Shown here: piece after piece, positions 25,776-33,200 of the stretch
Layout of the letters: the number at the start of each line of letters is the position of its first letter
Position numbering within the stretch: the stretch's first letter is position 1
From: Helicobacter_F equorum
GTDB taxonomy: Bacteria; Campylobacterota; Campylobacteria; Campylobacterales; Helicobacteraceae
Assembly (NCBI RefSeq): GCF_042649585.1
Contig: NZ_JBHRZM010000004.1
Coordinates: 62,001-126,000, forward strand
Direction: 5' to 3'
DNA: 64,000 nt
Program-made: the position numbers and the translations under genes
The notes under the pieces: generated by a model
Databases searched by the model: none
Seen by the model: only the letters and a program-made list of their open reading frames with translations
Told to the model about the DNA's origin: nothing

Positions 25776-27689
25776 ATGACAGAAAATCAAAATAATAACA
25801 ACAAAAAAACGCCATTTAAGCAAAATCCATTTTTGACTTTTGCTATCTTGGTAATTGGTGTAATGATTTTATTTAAGCTCTTTTCACCTACAGGGGATAT
25901 TCTTAGCGATAGGCTAAGTGGCAATGTGGTCAGCAAAGAAGTAAGCTACTATGAGCTTAAGCAACTCATTCAAAACAAAGAGGTAGATTCTGTAAGTATC
26001 GGACAAACTATCATACGCGCACTTTCTACAAGTTCATCACCAAAAGTCTTATACACCGCCAAAAGAGTGTCAGATCCAAATCTTACGACTTTGCTTGATG
26101 AAAAGCAAATTGAATATAGTGGCTTTAGTGAATCTAATTTCTTCACAGATATGATTAATATGCTATTGCCTATTTTTATCATCATTGCTATTTGGCTTTT
26201 TATCGCAAGCAGAATGCAAAAATCCATGGGTGGTGGTATGTTTGGTATCGGAAGCTCAAAAAAACTTGTCAATGCTGAAAAGCCCAATGTAACCTTTGAT
26301 GATATGGCAGGGAATGAAGAGGCAAAAGAGGAAGTCGTAGAAATTGTGGACTTCCTAAAATATCCAGAACGCTATGCGGCAGTAGGTGCAAAAATCCCTA
26401 AAGGCGTGCTATTAGTAGGTCCTCCGGGCACCGGTAAAACTTTGCTTGCCAAAGCAGTCGCAGGGGAAGCAAATGTGCCGTTTTTTTCTATGAGTGGAAG
26501 TAGCTTTATAGAGATGTTTGTGGGACTTGGAGCTAGTAGAGTAAGAGATTTGTTTGAAATGGCAAAAAAAGAGGCACCTAGCATTATTTTTATTGATGAA
26601 ATTGATGCGATAGGAAAATCTCGTGCTGCAGGTAGTATGGTAGGTGGCAATGATGAGCGAGAACAAACACTAAACCAACTTTTAGCAGAAATGGATGGGT
26701 TTGGTAGCGAAAATGCCCCCGTAATTGTCTTGGCTGCAACAAACAGACCAGAGATTCTTGACCCTGCACTTCTAAGACCAGGGCGTTTTGATAGACAAGT
26801 GCTTGTTGATGCACCAGATTTCAAAGGGCGTGTTGAGATTCTAAAAGTCCATATAAAAAGCGTTAAACTTTCGCGCGATGTGGATTTACAAGAAATTGCA
26901 AAATTTACCGCAGGACTTGCAGGAGCAGATTTGGCAAACATTGTCAATGAGGCTGCACTTCTTGCAGGGCGTGAAAATAAAAAAGAAGTTTCTCAAAAAC
27001 ACTTTAAAGAAGCGATGGAGCGAACAATGATAGGTTTAGAGAAAAAATCTCGATCCATTTCGCCAAAAGAAAAGAAAATAGTCGCTTACCACGAAAGCGG
27101 GCATGCTCTTATGGGTGAACTCACAAAAGGCGCACACAGAGTAAATAAAGTTTCTATCATACCGCGTGGTATGGGTGCACTTGGCTATACTCTTCATACA
27201 CCAGAAGAAAATCGTAACCTTGAGCAACGCTATGAAATGTTAGCACAAATTGATGTGTTACTTGGTGGGCGAGCTGCTGAAGAAGTATTTTTACAAGAAA
27301 TTTCTAATGGTGCATCTGATGATTTACGACGTGCTACAGGAATTTTAAAAAATATGATTGTGTATTATGGCATGACTGATGTAAGCGGACTTATGGTGCT
27401 AGAGGATTTTACGCGAAGAAATAATTTCTTAGGCGGTGGTGCTAACAGCCGTGAATTTAGTGAAGAGACTGCGCAAAAAATGGATAATTACATACGCACT
27501 ATGCTTGAAGAACATTTTGAGCATGTCAAGAAAACTTTGCGTGAGTATGCACCAGCTATTGAAAGTATGGTTGCTGAATTATTAGAAAAAGAAGTCATTG
27601 ATGGTAGCAGAGTGCGAGAAATTATAGAATCGTATGAAAAAGAGCATAATATGACTTCTCGCTTAGTTCCTATAGAAGAGGAACACTAA
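25776..27689 (+). CDS. ftsH: ATP-dependent zinc metalloprotease FtsH
   Basis: Membrane-anchored AAA protease of 637 residues that degrades unassembled membrane proteins. Two N-terminal membrane segments flank a periplasmic region. Walker A is VGPPGTGKTLLA (about 210), Walker B is IIFIDEIDAIG, and the second region of homology has the arginine fingers in RPGRFDRQV. The zinc site is HESGH with a later Asp in NGASDDLRRAT. All catalytic residues are intact. Confidence 0.97.
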   Translation: MTENQNNNNKKTPFKQNPFLTFAILVIGVMILFKLFSPTGDILSDRLSGNVVSKEVSYYELKQLIQNKEVDSVSIGQTIIRALSTSSSPKVLYTAKRVSDPNLTTLLDEKQIEYSGFSESNFFTDMINMLLPIFIIIAIWLFIASRMQKSMGGGMFGIGSSKKLVNAEKPNVTFDDMAGNEEAKEEVVEIVDFLKYPERYAAVGAKIPKGVLLVGPPGTGKTLLAKAVAGEANVPFFSMSGSSFIEMFVGLGASRVRDLFEMAKKEAPSIIFIDEIDAIGKSRAAGSMVGGNDEREQTLNQLLAEMDGFGSENAPVIVLAATNRPEILDPALLRPGRFDRQVLVDAPDFKGRVEILKVHIKSVKLSRDVDLQEIAKFTAGLAGADLANIVNEAALLAGRENKKEVSQKHFKEAMERTMIGLEKKSRSISPKEKKIVAYHESGHALMGELTKGAHRVNKVSIIPRGMGALGYTLHTPEENRNLEQRYEMLAQIDVLLGGRAAEEVFLQEISNGASDDLRRATGILKNMIVYYGMTDVSGLMVLEDFTRRNNFLGGGANSREFSEETAQKMDNYIRTMLEEHFEHVKKTLREYAPAIESMVAELLEKEVIDGSRVREIIESYEKEHNMTSRLVPIEEEH

Positions 27690-27717
27690 GAATATCGAGG
27701 CACTACAAGGAGGAAAG

Positions 27718-28329
27718 ATGAACACAAACATACAAATAATAGCCAAAGAAGGTTGGTTTGGTGCGATTGTGTGGGTAATTATTTTTTTAATCAGTGCATA
27801 TCTTGATCTCGGGTTTATCACCTTTGTTATGTTGCTTGGGTTGGCATTTTGGCTGTATATATTTCGTAATCCCGAAAGGATTGCGGATGTAGATTCTGCA
27901 AGTTTTGTAGCACCAATAGATGGTGTTGTGAAAAATATCGATATTCTTGAAGATAGCGTGTGTGTGGAAATTCAAACTCGATGCTATGATATAGGTGTAA
28001 TACGAGCCCCTATGGATATCCTTAATGCAACCTTACAATGCAAAAATGGACTTAATCTCTATTTTAGTAATAACGATAAAAAGCATACGCTTAACGCATC
28101 TTTTAGTCTATCTTGGCAAGAACGCAATGACACATATCGCATAGACTTTTTTCCGCAGTTATTGGATACCTCACGCGTATATGCCACCTCAAATCTCGCC
28201 GTAGGTGATCGCTGTGGCTACATGAAAATAGGCTTTACCAAAATATATCTTCCAAAAACATTTGAAATAAAAGTGAGTGTGGGCGATAAGGTTTATGGGT
28301 ATGAAAGTATTATAGGATACAATCAATGA
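27718..28329 (+). CDS. phosphatidylserine decarboxylase-like protein lacking the pyruvoyl serine
   Basis: A 203-residue protein: two N-terminal hydrophobic segments, then FRNPERIAD and VAPIDGVVKNI, which match the conserved FRDP and SPADG regions of PSD proteins. The C-terminal cleavage motif (FGSR-type in short PSDs) reads IGFTKIYLP here, with no Ser at the cleavage site. It is therefore unlikely to form the pyruvoyl group. It sits immediately before pssA (4-base overlap), as HP1070 does in H. pylori. It may be a non-enzymatic relative; function unknown. Confidence 0.7.
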   Translation: MNTNIQIIAKEGWFGAIVWVIIFLISAYLDLGFITFVMLLGLAFWLYIFRNPERIADVDSASFVAPIDGVVKNIDILEDSVCVEIQTRCYDIGVIRAPMDILNATLQCKNGLNLYFSNNDKKHTLNASFSLSWQERNDTYRIDFFPQLLDTSRVYATSNLAVGDRCGYMKIGFTKIYLPKTFEIKVSVGDKVYGYESIIGYNQ

Positions 28330-29033
28330 AAATAAGTCCGCTTTTCATACTACCTAATTTATTTACCGCTGGTAGTATTTTTTTAGGCATTTTAAGTATC
28401 ATTGCCTCTTCACACAGTAATTTCGCACTTGCATGTTGGTTTATTGTCATTTCGATGATTTTAGATGGACTTGATGGACGCGTAGCACGGCTTACCAATA
28501 CCTCTAGTAAATTTGGTGTGGAGTTTGATTCTCTTGCTGATGTTGTTGCATTTGGGGTAGCACCCGCCATGTTATTGTTTTTTTATGTAGGAGAATCGTA
28601 TGGGCGACTTGGGGAAGTTGTCCCTGCGCTTTTTGTGATTTTTGGTGCAATTCGCTTAGCACGATTTAATATCACTACTTCAGATGAGCCACATTTTTTC
28701 ATAGGCTTACCCATTCCATCAGCTGCGATTTTTGTCGTGCTTTGGATTCTGGTAGATTTAGAATATTCTATTTTTTCTGCTTCAATGTTGCCTCTATTGC
28801 TGTGCGCGTTTGTTGTTGGAATCTTAATGGTAAGCAATATTCGTTACCCAAGCTTTAAAAAAATGCACTGGAATCTTAAGGCATTTATTATTCTTGTGAT
28901 TTTGCTTGGTGTGATTTTTGTTTATCCTTCAGAGGCGCTTTGCATACTCATTAGTCTTTATGTCGTGTATGGAGTTGTGCGTTGGCTTATACTTTTTGGC
29001 AAGATTATTTGCAAAATAGATAAAAATAAGTAG
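28326..29033 (+). CDS. pssA: CDP-diacylglycerol--serine O-phosphatidyltransferase
   Basis: Integral membrane enzyme making phosphatidylserine, the precursor of phosphatidylethanolamine; 235 residues with about eight hydrophobic segments. The CDP-alcohol phosphotransferase motif is complete: DGLDGRVAR, then G in FGVEF and the two Asps in FDSLADV. Its ATG overlaps the stop of the PSD-like gene by 4 bases. Confidence 0.95.
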   Translation: MKISPLFILPNLFTAGSIFLGILSIIASSHSNFALACWFIVISMILDGLDGRVARLTNTSSKFGVEFDSLADVVAFGVAPAMLLFFYVGESYGRLGEVVPALFVIFGAIRLARFNITTSDEPHFFIGLPIPSAAIFVVLWILVDLEYSIFSASMLPLLLCAFVVGILMVSNIRYPSFKKMHWNLKAFIILVILLGVIFVYPSEALCILISLYVVYGVVRWLILFGKIICKIDKNK

Positions 29034-29066
29034 TGTGAGCTTATACATAATCTTATGCAAAGTTTC

Positions 29067-29077
29067 TATACTATACA
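29067..29077 (+). promoter_or_regulatory. possible -10 for purM
   Basis: Overlapping TATACT/TATACA hexamers about 30 bases before the purM ATG, in the 71-base gap after pssA. Confidence 0.4.
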
Positions 29078-29104
29078 ATACGCCAAATTTTTTATGGAGC
29101 ATTT

Positions 29105-30088
29105 ATGCTAAGTTATAAAGATTCTGGAGTAGATATAGACGAGGGTAATGCTCTTGTAGATGGACTAAAACCCTTAGTCCAAAGCACATTTGATGTAAAT
29201 GTTATCGGTGGGATTGGTTCTTTTGCTGGTGCGTATGCTATGCCTAGTGGATATAAGCAACCTGTGATTTTAGGTGCTACCGATGGTGTGGGGACAAAAC
29301 TACGCCTTGCTATAGATTCAGATATTTTAGAGAATGTGGGCATTGATCTTGTTGCAATGTGTGTTAATGATCTTATTTGTAATTTTGCTACACCGATATT
29401 TTTTCTTGATTACTACGCCACAGGTAAGCTTCATAAAGCAAATGCGTTGCGTGTCATACAAGGTATTGTAGAGGGTTGCAAACTCGCACAATGTGCGCTT
29501 ATAGGCGGAGAGAGTGCTGAAATGCCCGGTATGTATGCCAAAAAAGACTTTGATCTTGCTGGATTTGCGGTAGGAATTGCAGAACAAGAGGATTTACAAC
29601 GCCAAACAAGGTTAAAAGAAGAAGATGTCCTTATAGCTCTACCTTCTAGTGGTTTGCACTCTAATGGCTATTCGCTAGTGCGAAAAGTCCTAGATCGTGC
29701 GAATCTTACATTAGATTCACTCTTTGAAGGACTGCCACTTGCACAAACGCTCCTTACGCCTACTGCTATTTATGTCAAAACCTTTTTAACACTCAAAAAT
29801 CATATCAAAGCACTTGCACATATTACAGGTGGTGGGATTATAGAGAATCTCCCTCGCGCGATTCCTCATGGGTTAGGTGCTTGTATCCAAAAAAGTGCTC
29901 TCAAAACACCGCCAATTTTTGATTTGATGCGTCAATATGTCGATGAAGCAGAATGTTTTAGGACTTTTAATATGGGTGTTGGAATGATTTTTATAGTAGA
30001 TCCAAAGGATGTCGATCTTGTGGTAGGCAAAAGCGGGGGTTATGTGCTAGGATACATAGATTCTAGCAACGGGGTGAAGTTACAATAA
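29105..30088 (+). CDS. purM: phosphoribosylformylglycinamidine cyclo-ligase
   Basis: AIR synthetase of purine biosynthesis, 327 residues. Motifs: YKDSGVDIDEGNALV, LGATDGVGTKLRLA, MCVNDLICN, GGESAEMPGMY and the late ITGGGIIENLPR and FNMGVGMI, all family hallmarks. A ribosome site (ATGGAGC) precedes ATG 29105. H. pylori lacks de novo purine synthesis, so this supports a non-pylori species. Confidence 0.96.
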   Translation: MLSYKDSGVDIDEGNALVDGLKPLVQSTFDVNVIGGIGSFAGAYAMPSGYKQPVILGATDGVGTKLRLAIDSDILENVGIDLVAMCVNDLICNFATPIFFLDYYATGKLHKANALRVIQGIVEGCKLAQCALIGGESAEMPGMYAKKDFDLAGFAVGIAEQEDLQRQTRLKEEDVLIALPSSGLHSNGYSLVRKVLDRANLTLDSLFEGLPLAQTLLTPTAIYVKTFLTLKNHIKALAHITGGGIIENLPRAIPHGLGACIQKSALKTPPIFDLMRQYVDEAECFRTFNMGVGMIFIVDPKDVDLVVGKSGGYVLGYIDSSNGVKLQ

Positions 30089-30103
30089 TTATGGAGTATA
30101 TAT

Positions 30104-30913
30104 ATGTCATTAAAATCTATTGTAAAACTCTATTCTATCCCCATTCTTATCGTGATATTGGGGATTTTTTTGTATTTTGTGATATTTGCAGAACTTAACG
30201 AAAAAAAGTTGTCATATTTATACGCACAATATAAAAACAACAAATCACAATCCGCACAAAACACAATGGATGCAGATTCTCAAAATACACATACAACACC
30301 ACCCACTACTTTAGCACAAGCGTATGACTTACAACCAGAAATCATCTTGACACAACCTACCCAAGAAATCATAATCCCTCAAACAACTCAAGAGATTACA
30401 CAAGACCAAGTGCCATCACAAGCGAATACAGATACACCAGATACATTACCTCAAACGCCACAACAAACACCCCAAACCTTTGATGTCCCACAGGTTCGGT
30501 ATGTGCATGTGCGTAGTGCCAATATTCGCGCACTTCCAAATATAAATAGTAAGATTCTATACAAAGTATATGCAGGGCAACAACTATTCTTGGTGCAAAA
30601 TATTCCAGAAAGTGAGTGGAGTGAAGTGGAGGTAGATTCTAAGATTCGTGGTTATATCGCTTCATACTTGCTTGGCACTAATGCCCCACAAGAGAGTACA
30701 CAAAATGTAGGTATCATATCCAAAGATGCTATGCCTAAAGTTATCGTTAAATCCGCTAATATTCGCGCATTTCCTAGCCCTGATGCACCAGTAATTATGA
30801 CGCTCAAACTTGGTCAAAATGTGCAAGTCCTCCAAAGTGAAGATGAATGGAGTAAAATCCTTTTAGACAATGGACGAGAAGGTTATATTGCATCTCGCCT
30901 TTTGAGCAAATAA
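30104..30913 (+). CDS. membrane-anchored protein with two bacterial SH3 domains
   Basis: A 269-residue protein: N-terminal membrane anchor (IPILIVILGIFLYFVIF), then a ~90-residue Thr/Gln/Pro-rich linker. Two SH3b repeats follow: VHVRSANIRALPNINSKIL near 140 and VIVKSANIRAFPSPDAPVI near 210, each ending in an RGYIAS/EGYIAS box. SH3b domains commonly bind peptidoglycan peptides, so a cell-wall role is plausible. The ATGs around it are tightly packed: purM ends 15 bases before and aroE overlaps its stop. Confidence 0.8.
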   Translation: MSLKSIVKLYSIPILIVILGIFLYFVIFAELNEKKLSYLYAQYKNNKSQSAQNTMDADSQNTHTTPPTTLAQAYDLQPEIILTQPTQEIIIPQTTQEITQDQVPSQANTDTPDTLPQTPQQTPQTFDVPQVRYVHVRSANIRALPNINSKILYKVYAGQQLFLVQNIPESEWSEVEVDSKIRGYIASYLLGTNAPQESTQNVGIISKDAMPKVIVKSANIRAFPSPDAPVIMTLKLGQNVQVLQSEDEWSKILLDNGREGYIASRLLSK

Positions 30914-31701
30914 TGCAACAATTTTGTGTTTTTGGTAATCCTATTGCACACTCAAAATCCCCTCTTTTGCACAATACTACTTTTATGTCTTTAGGGTTTG
31001 AGGCACGCTATGGGAGATATTTACTAAAAATCCCAGATGAGCTTGGTGCTACATTTAGTATGCTTAAGCTTCAAGGGGCAAATATTACCGTGCCCTTCAA
31101 AGAAGTAGCATTTGCCCAAAGCCACGAAGTGCGAGGGATTGCCAAAGAAATTAGAGCTGTTAATACTTGGGTGCGTGAAGGAGAGAAAATCATTGGTTAT
31201 AACACCGATGCACAAGGTTTTTTTATGTGTGTGCAAGAATGGAATCTGCGTAATGCACTTATTCTTGGTGCAGGTGGTTCGGCAAAGGCTTTAGCCTTTA
31301 TCTTGCGACAAAATGGTATCACCACGCATATCATCAATCGCTCCAAAACACGCTTAGAATACTTTGCACGTAATGGTTTTGTGTGTCTTACACCCCAAGA
31401 TTTCCACTCTACCAAACCCTATGACATCGTGATAAATACTACTCCAGCAGGGTTAAATGATGATCTTTTACCACTGCAAGAAACACTCTTGCGTGCTATT
31501 CTCTCTCAAGCACGCTATGGCTTTGATCTTATTTATGGTAGGCATACGCCATTTTTGAAATTCGCCAAAGATCTTGGCTTACAAACCTCCGATGGTGCAC
31601 AAATGCTTATTAATCAAGCAGCACTTAGCAGTGAGCTTTTTAGCTTTGGTGCTATTAGCACCAAAGACGCACTTGCATACATGAATACCCTTGGATTATA
31701 G
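30913..31701 (+). CDS. aroE: shikimate dehydrogenase (NADP+)
   Basis: Reduces 3-dehydroshikimate in aromatic amino acid synthesis; 262 residues. The shikimate-binding start FGNPIAHSKSPLLHN, catalytic Lys in NITVPFKEVA, NTDAQGF, the nucleotide-binding LGAGGSAKALAF and the C-terminal DGAQMLINQAALS are all present. The ATG overlaps the SH3 gene stop. Its last codons form the left arm of a terminator-like hairpin. Confidence 0.96.
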   Translation: MQQFCVFGNPIAHSKSPLLHNTTFMSLGFEARYGRYLLKIPDELGATFSMLKLQGANITVPFKEVAFAQSHEVRGIAKEIRAVNTWVREGEKIIGYNTDAQGFFMCVQEWNLRNALILGAGGSAKALAFILRQNGITTHIINRSKTRLEYFARNGFVCLTPQDFHSTKPYDIVINTTPAGLNDDLLPLQETLLRAILSQARYGFDLIYGRHTPFLKFAKDLGLQTSDGAQMLINQAALSSELFSFGAISTKDALAYMNTLGL

Positions 31702-31716
31702 ACTCTAAGGGTTTTT
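31687..31716 (+). terminator. probable intrinsic terminator at the aroE end
   Basis: Arms ACCCTT (31687-31692) and AAGGGT (31707-31712) with a T-run following. The left arm lies in the last codons of aroE; the tRNA-Ser promoter follows. Confidence 0.5.
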
Positions 31717-31731
31717 GAAGATGAGAAAAAG

Positions 31732-31737
31732 TATAAT
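31732..31737 (+). promoter_or_regulatory. -10 element of the tRNA-Ser promoter
   Basis: TATAAT ending 13 bases before the first base of the mature tRNA, as expected for a start a few bases upstream of the tRNA. Confidence 0.65.
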
Positions 31738-31750
31738 ACACCCTTTATAG

Positions 31751-31838
31751 AGAGAGGTGTCCGAGTGGTTGAAGGAGCACGCCTGGAACGCGTGTAAGGT
31801 GCAAACCTTCGAGGGTTCGAATCCCTTCCTCTCTGCCA
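31751..31838 (+). tRNA. tRNA-Ser(GGA)
   Basis: An 88-base class II tRNA. The acceptor stem AGAGAGG pairs with CCTCTCT (31828-31834), discriminator G, encoded CCA at 31836-31838. The anticodon is GGA at 31785-31787 (reads UCC/UCU). A long variable arm forms the AAGGT/ACCTT stem typical of tRNA-Ser. The T loop GGTTCGAATCC is intact. Confidence 0.95.
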
Positions 31839-32385
31839 TTACTTAAGAATCCTAACTTACATCTCTAGACTTATCGAAATTATTTACACCATTCACTGCC
31901 ATTACCAAATCCCAAACCAAAACCACTATCGCTACTCAAACCACCAAAGAAATCAGATTTTGTGTGCCAAAGGGATCGGACCAACGATCCATCCCATTGT
32001 GTTGAATGTGATGATTGTCATAATGCATATGTGCATTATGGTGGCGATCTAATGGTGAAAAATATAATCACTTAATCCAATCTATCAACAATCCAAGAAA
32101 GTCATTATCTTTACATTCTAGACTTACAATATTGATTTGTCTGTATAAACTATAAAACTTAATCTTTTAAAAATCGGGTCTTATGCTCAACCAAGGTCAA
32201 AAATGAGAATCCAAATCCAAAAATCCCAAACATTCAACATTAAGATAGGAGGTATCGATTATAAAGATTCTCAAAAAAACTAGAAAGCCTCAAAATCTAT
32301 AAACACGACTATAGATTTCTACAATGTTTAAGTTACCATTCCATAAAAAATGGTATTGTTTACAATAAAATATTCAACTTGGTTC
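31839..32385. other. 547-base gap with no intact gene
   Basis: Contains the decayed minus-strand frame described separately (31880-32075) and otherwise AT-rich sequence without convincing coding potential. It lies 3' of a tRNA gene, a common integration site, but I see no copy of the tRNA 3' end further on. Confidence 0.6.
31880..32075 (-). pseudogene. frameshifted remnant of an unknown protein C-terminus
   Basis: On the minus strand one frame reads SPLDRHHNAHMHYDN, then HNGMDRWSDPFGT, and runs into noise. About the same point (31955-31965) another frame takes over as TKSDFFGGLSSDSGFGLGFG and ends GNGSEWCK at a stop at 31880. Joining the two frames gives a single His-rich then Gly/Ser/Phe-rich protein end. 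I do not recognise the family. No start codon or upstream domain survives. Confidence 0.4.
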
Positions 32386-33132
32386 TTAATCATAATTAAA
32401 GCGTAAGGCATCCATTGAGTAATGAGGTTGTATGTCATTTTTTGGTTTAAAAGCAAAGTTTCTTGTAATAAAAATTGAGGTTGTCCATGTGTAACAGTTT
32501 ATAGGACCAAATCCATGAAAATCAATCTCAATGAGGTCTTCATCTCGTAAAAATTTTGCACACCCTTTGTGCCAATCAGCATTATCTAAAATAATCATGG
32601 CACCCTCCTGTGCATTTTTGTTGAGAATTTTTGCGGCTATTTTTGCACATAAAAAGCGTGTATTTTGACCATTAACATCACCACCATCTATTATGATTAC
32701 ATCGAATTTTTTGTTTAAATTTAGCGCAAATTGTGAGTAGTCCTCCTGTGGATGACCATTTAGGGTAGTTTTCAGGTATAGATCTTGATTTATAGCTTGT
32801 TGATCCTGTAGGGTTTTAAACCATTGTGTATTGCTTTCTATAGTTGTAAGGTGTGACACTCGCCTACTCCAATAAAGAGACGATTGCCCCCCCCCCCATT
32901 CTAAAACCTTCTTGTTAGAAAAATCCAAGTTATTTAGATACTCTATACATGAATAAGTATACCATGGTAACGCTTCTCTATTTTTATCAAGGCACTTCCA
33001 CTCTCGCATACTTTGAAACTGATTGTATTCCCGTGAAAGTGTTTTGTAGTTCCTTAGTGTCCATCTATATGGATAATAATATCTATCAAGATATGATTTA
33101 GGAATATATTTCTTGATTAACTTTTTTAACAT
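32386..33132 (-). CDS. phase-variable class I SAM-dependent methyltransferase
   Basis: A 248-residue protein. SAM motif I is KVLEWGGGQSS (about residues 75-85); the acidic IESNTQWF follows, then FDVIIIDGGD and GAMIILDNADWH, which fit a class I methyltransferase fold of the kind found in glycan and natural-product loci. The three motif-I glycines are encoded by an 11-base homopolymer (C11 on the plus strand, 32887-32897), in frame here, so the gene is on. A one-base change would truncate it after about 82 residues. It stands alone between tRNA-Ser and the P-type ATPase. Substrate unknown. Confidence 0.75.
   Translation of the reverse strand: MLKKLIKKYIPKSYLDRYYYPYRWTLRNYKTLSREYNQFQSMREWKCLDKNREALPWYTYSCIEYLNNLDFSNKKVLEWGGGQSSLYWSRRVSHLTTIESNTQWFKTLQDQQAINQDLYLKTTLNGHPQEDYSQFALNLNKKFDVIIIDGGDVNGQNTRFLCAKIAAKILNKNAQEGAMIILDNADWHKGCAKFLRDEDLIEIDFHGFGPINCYTWTTSIFITRNFAFKPKNDIQPHYSMDALRFNYD
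32887..32897. repeat. C11 (coding-strand G11) phase-variation tract in the methyltransferase gene
   Basis: Homopolymer within codons for Trp-Gly-Gly-Gly of SAM motif I. The current length keeps the frame open. Confidence 0.9.
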
Positions 33133-33200
33133 AAAACCCCCTCTGGTCTAGATAGTACTGGAGTTATATCATATATAATATAAAACTTATTTGAATTAGT

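Noticed and set aside
26372..26947. 191-codon frame antisense to ftsH
   Set aside because: Shadow of a strongly conserved gene; no signal of its own.
31751..32385. Integrated element at tRNA-Ser
   Set aside because: No integrase gene and no second copy of the tRNA 3' end recognised downstream.
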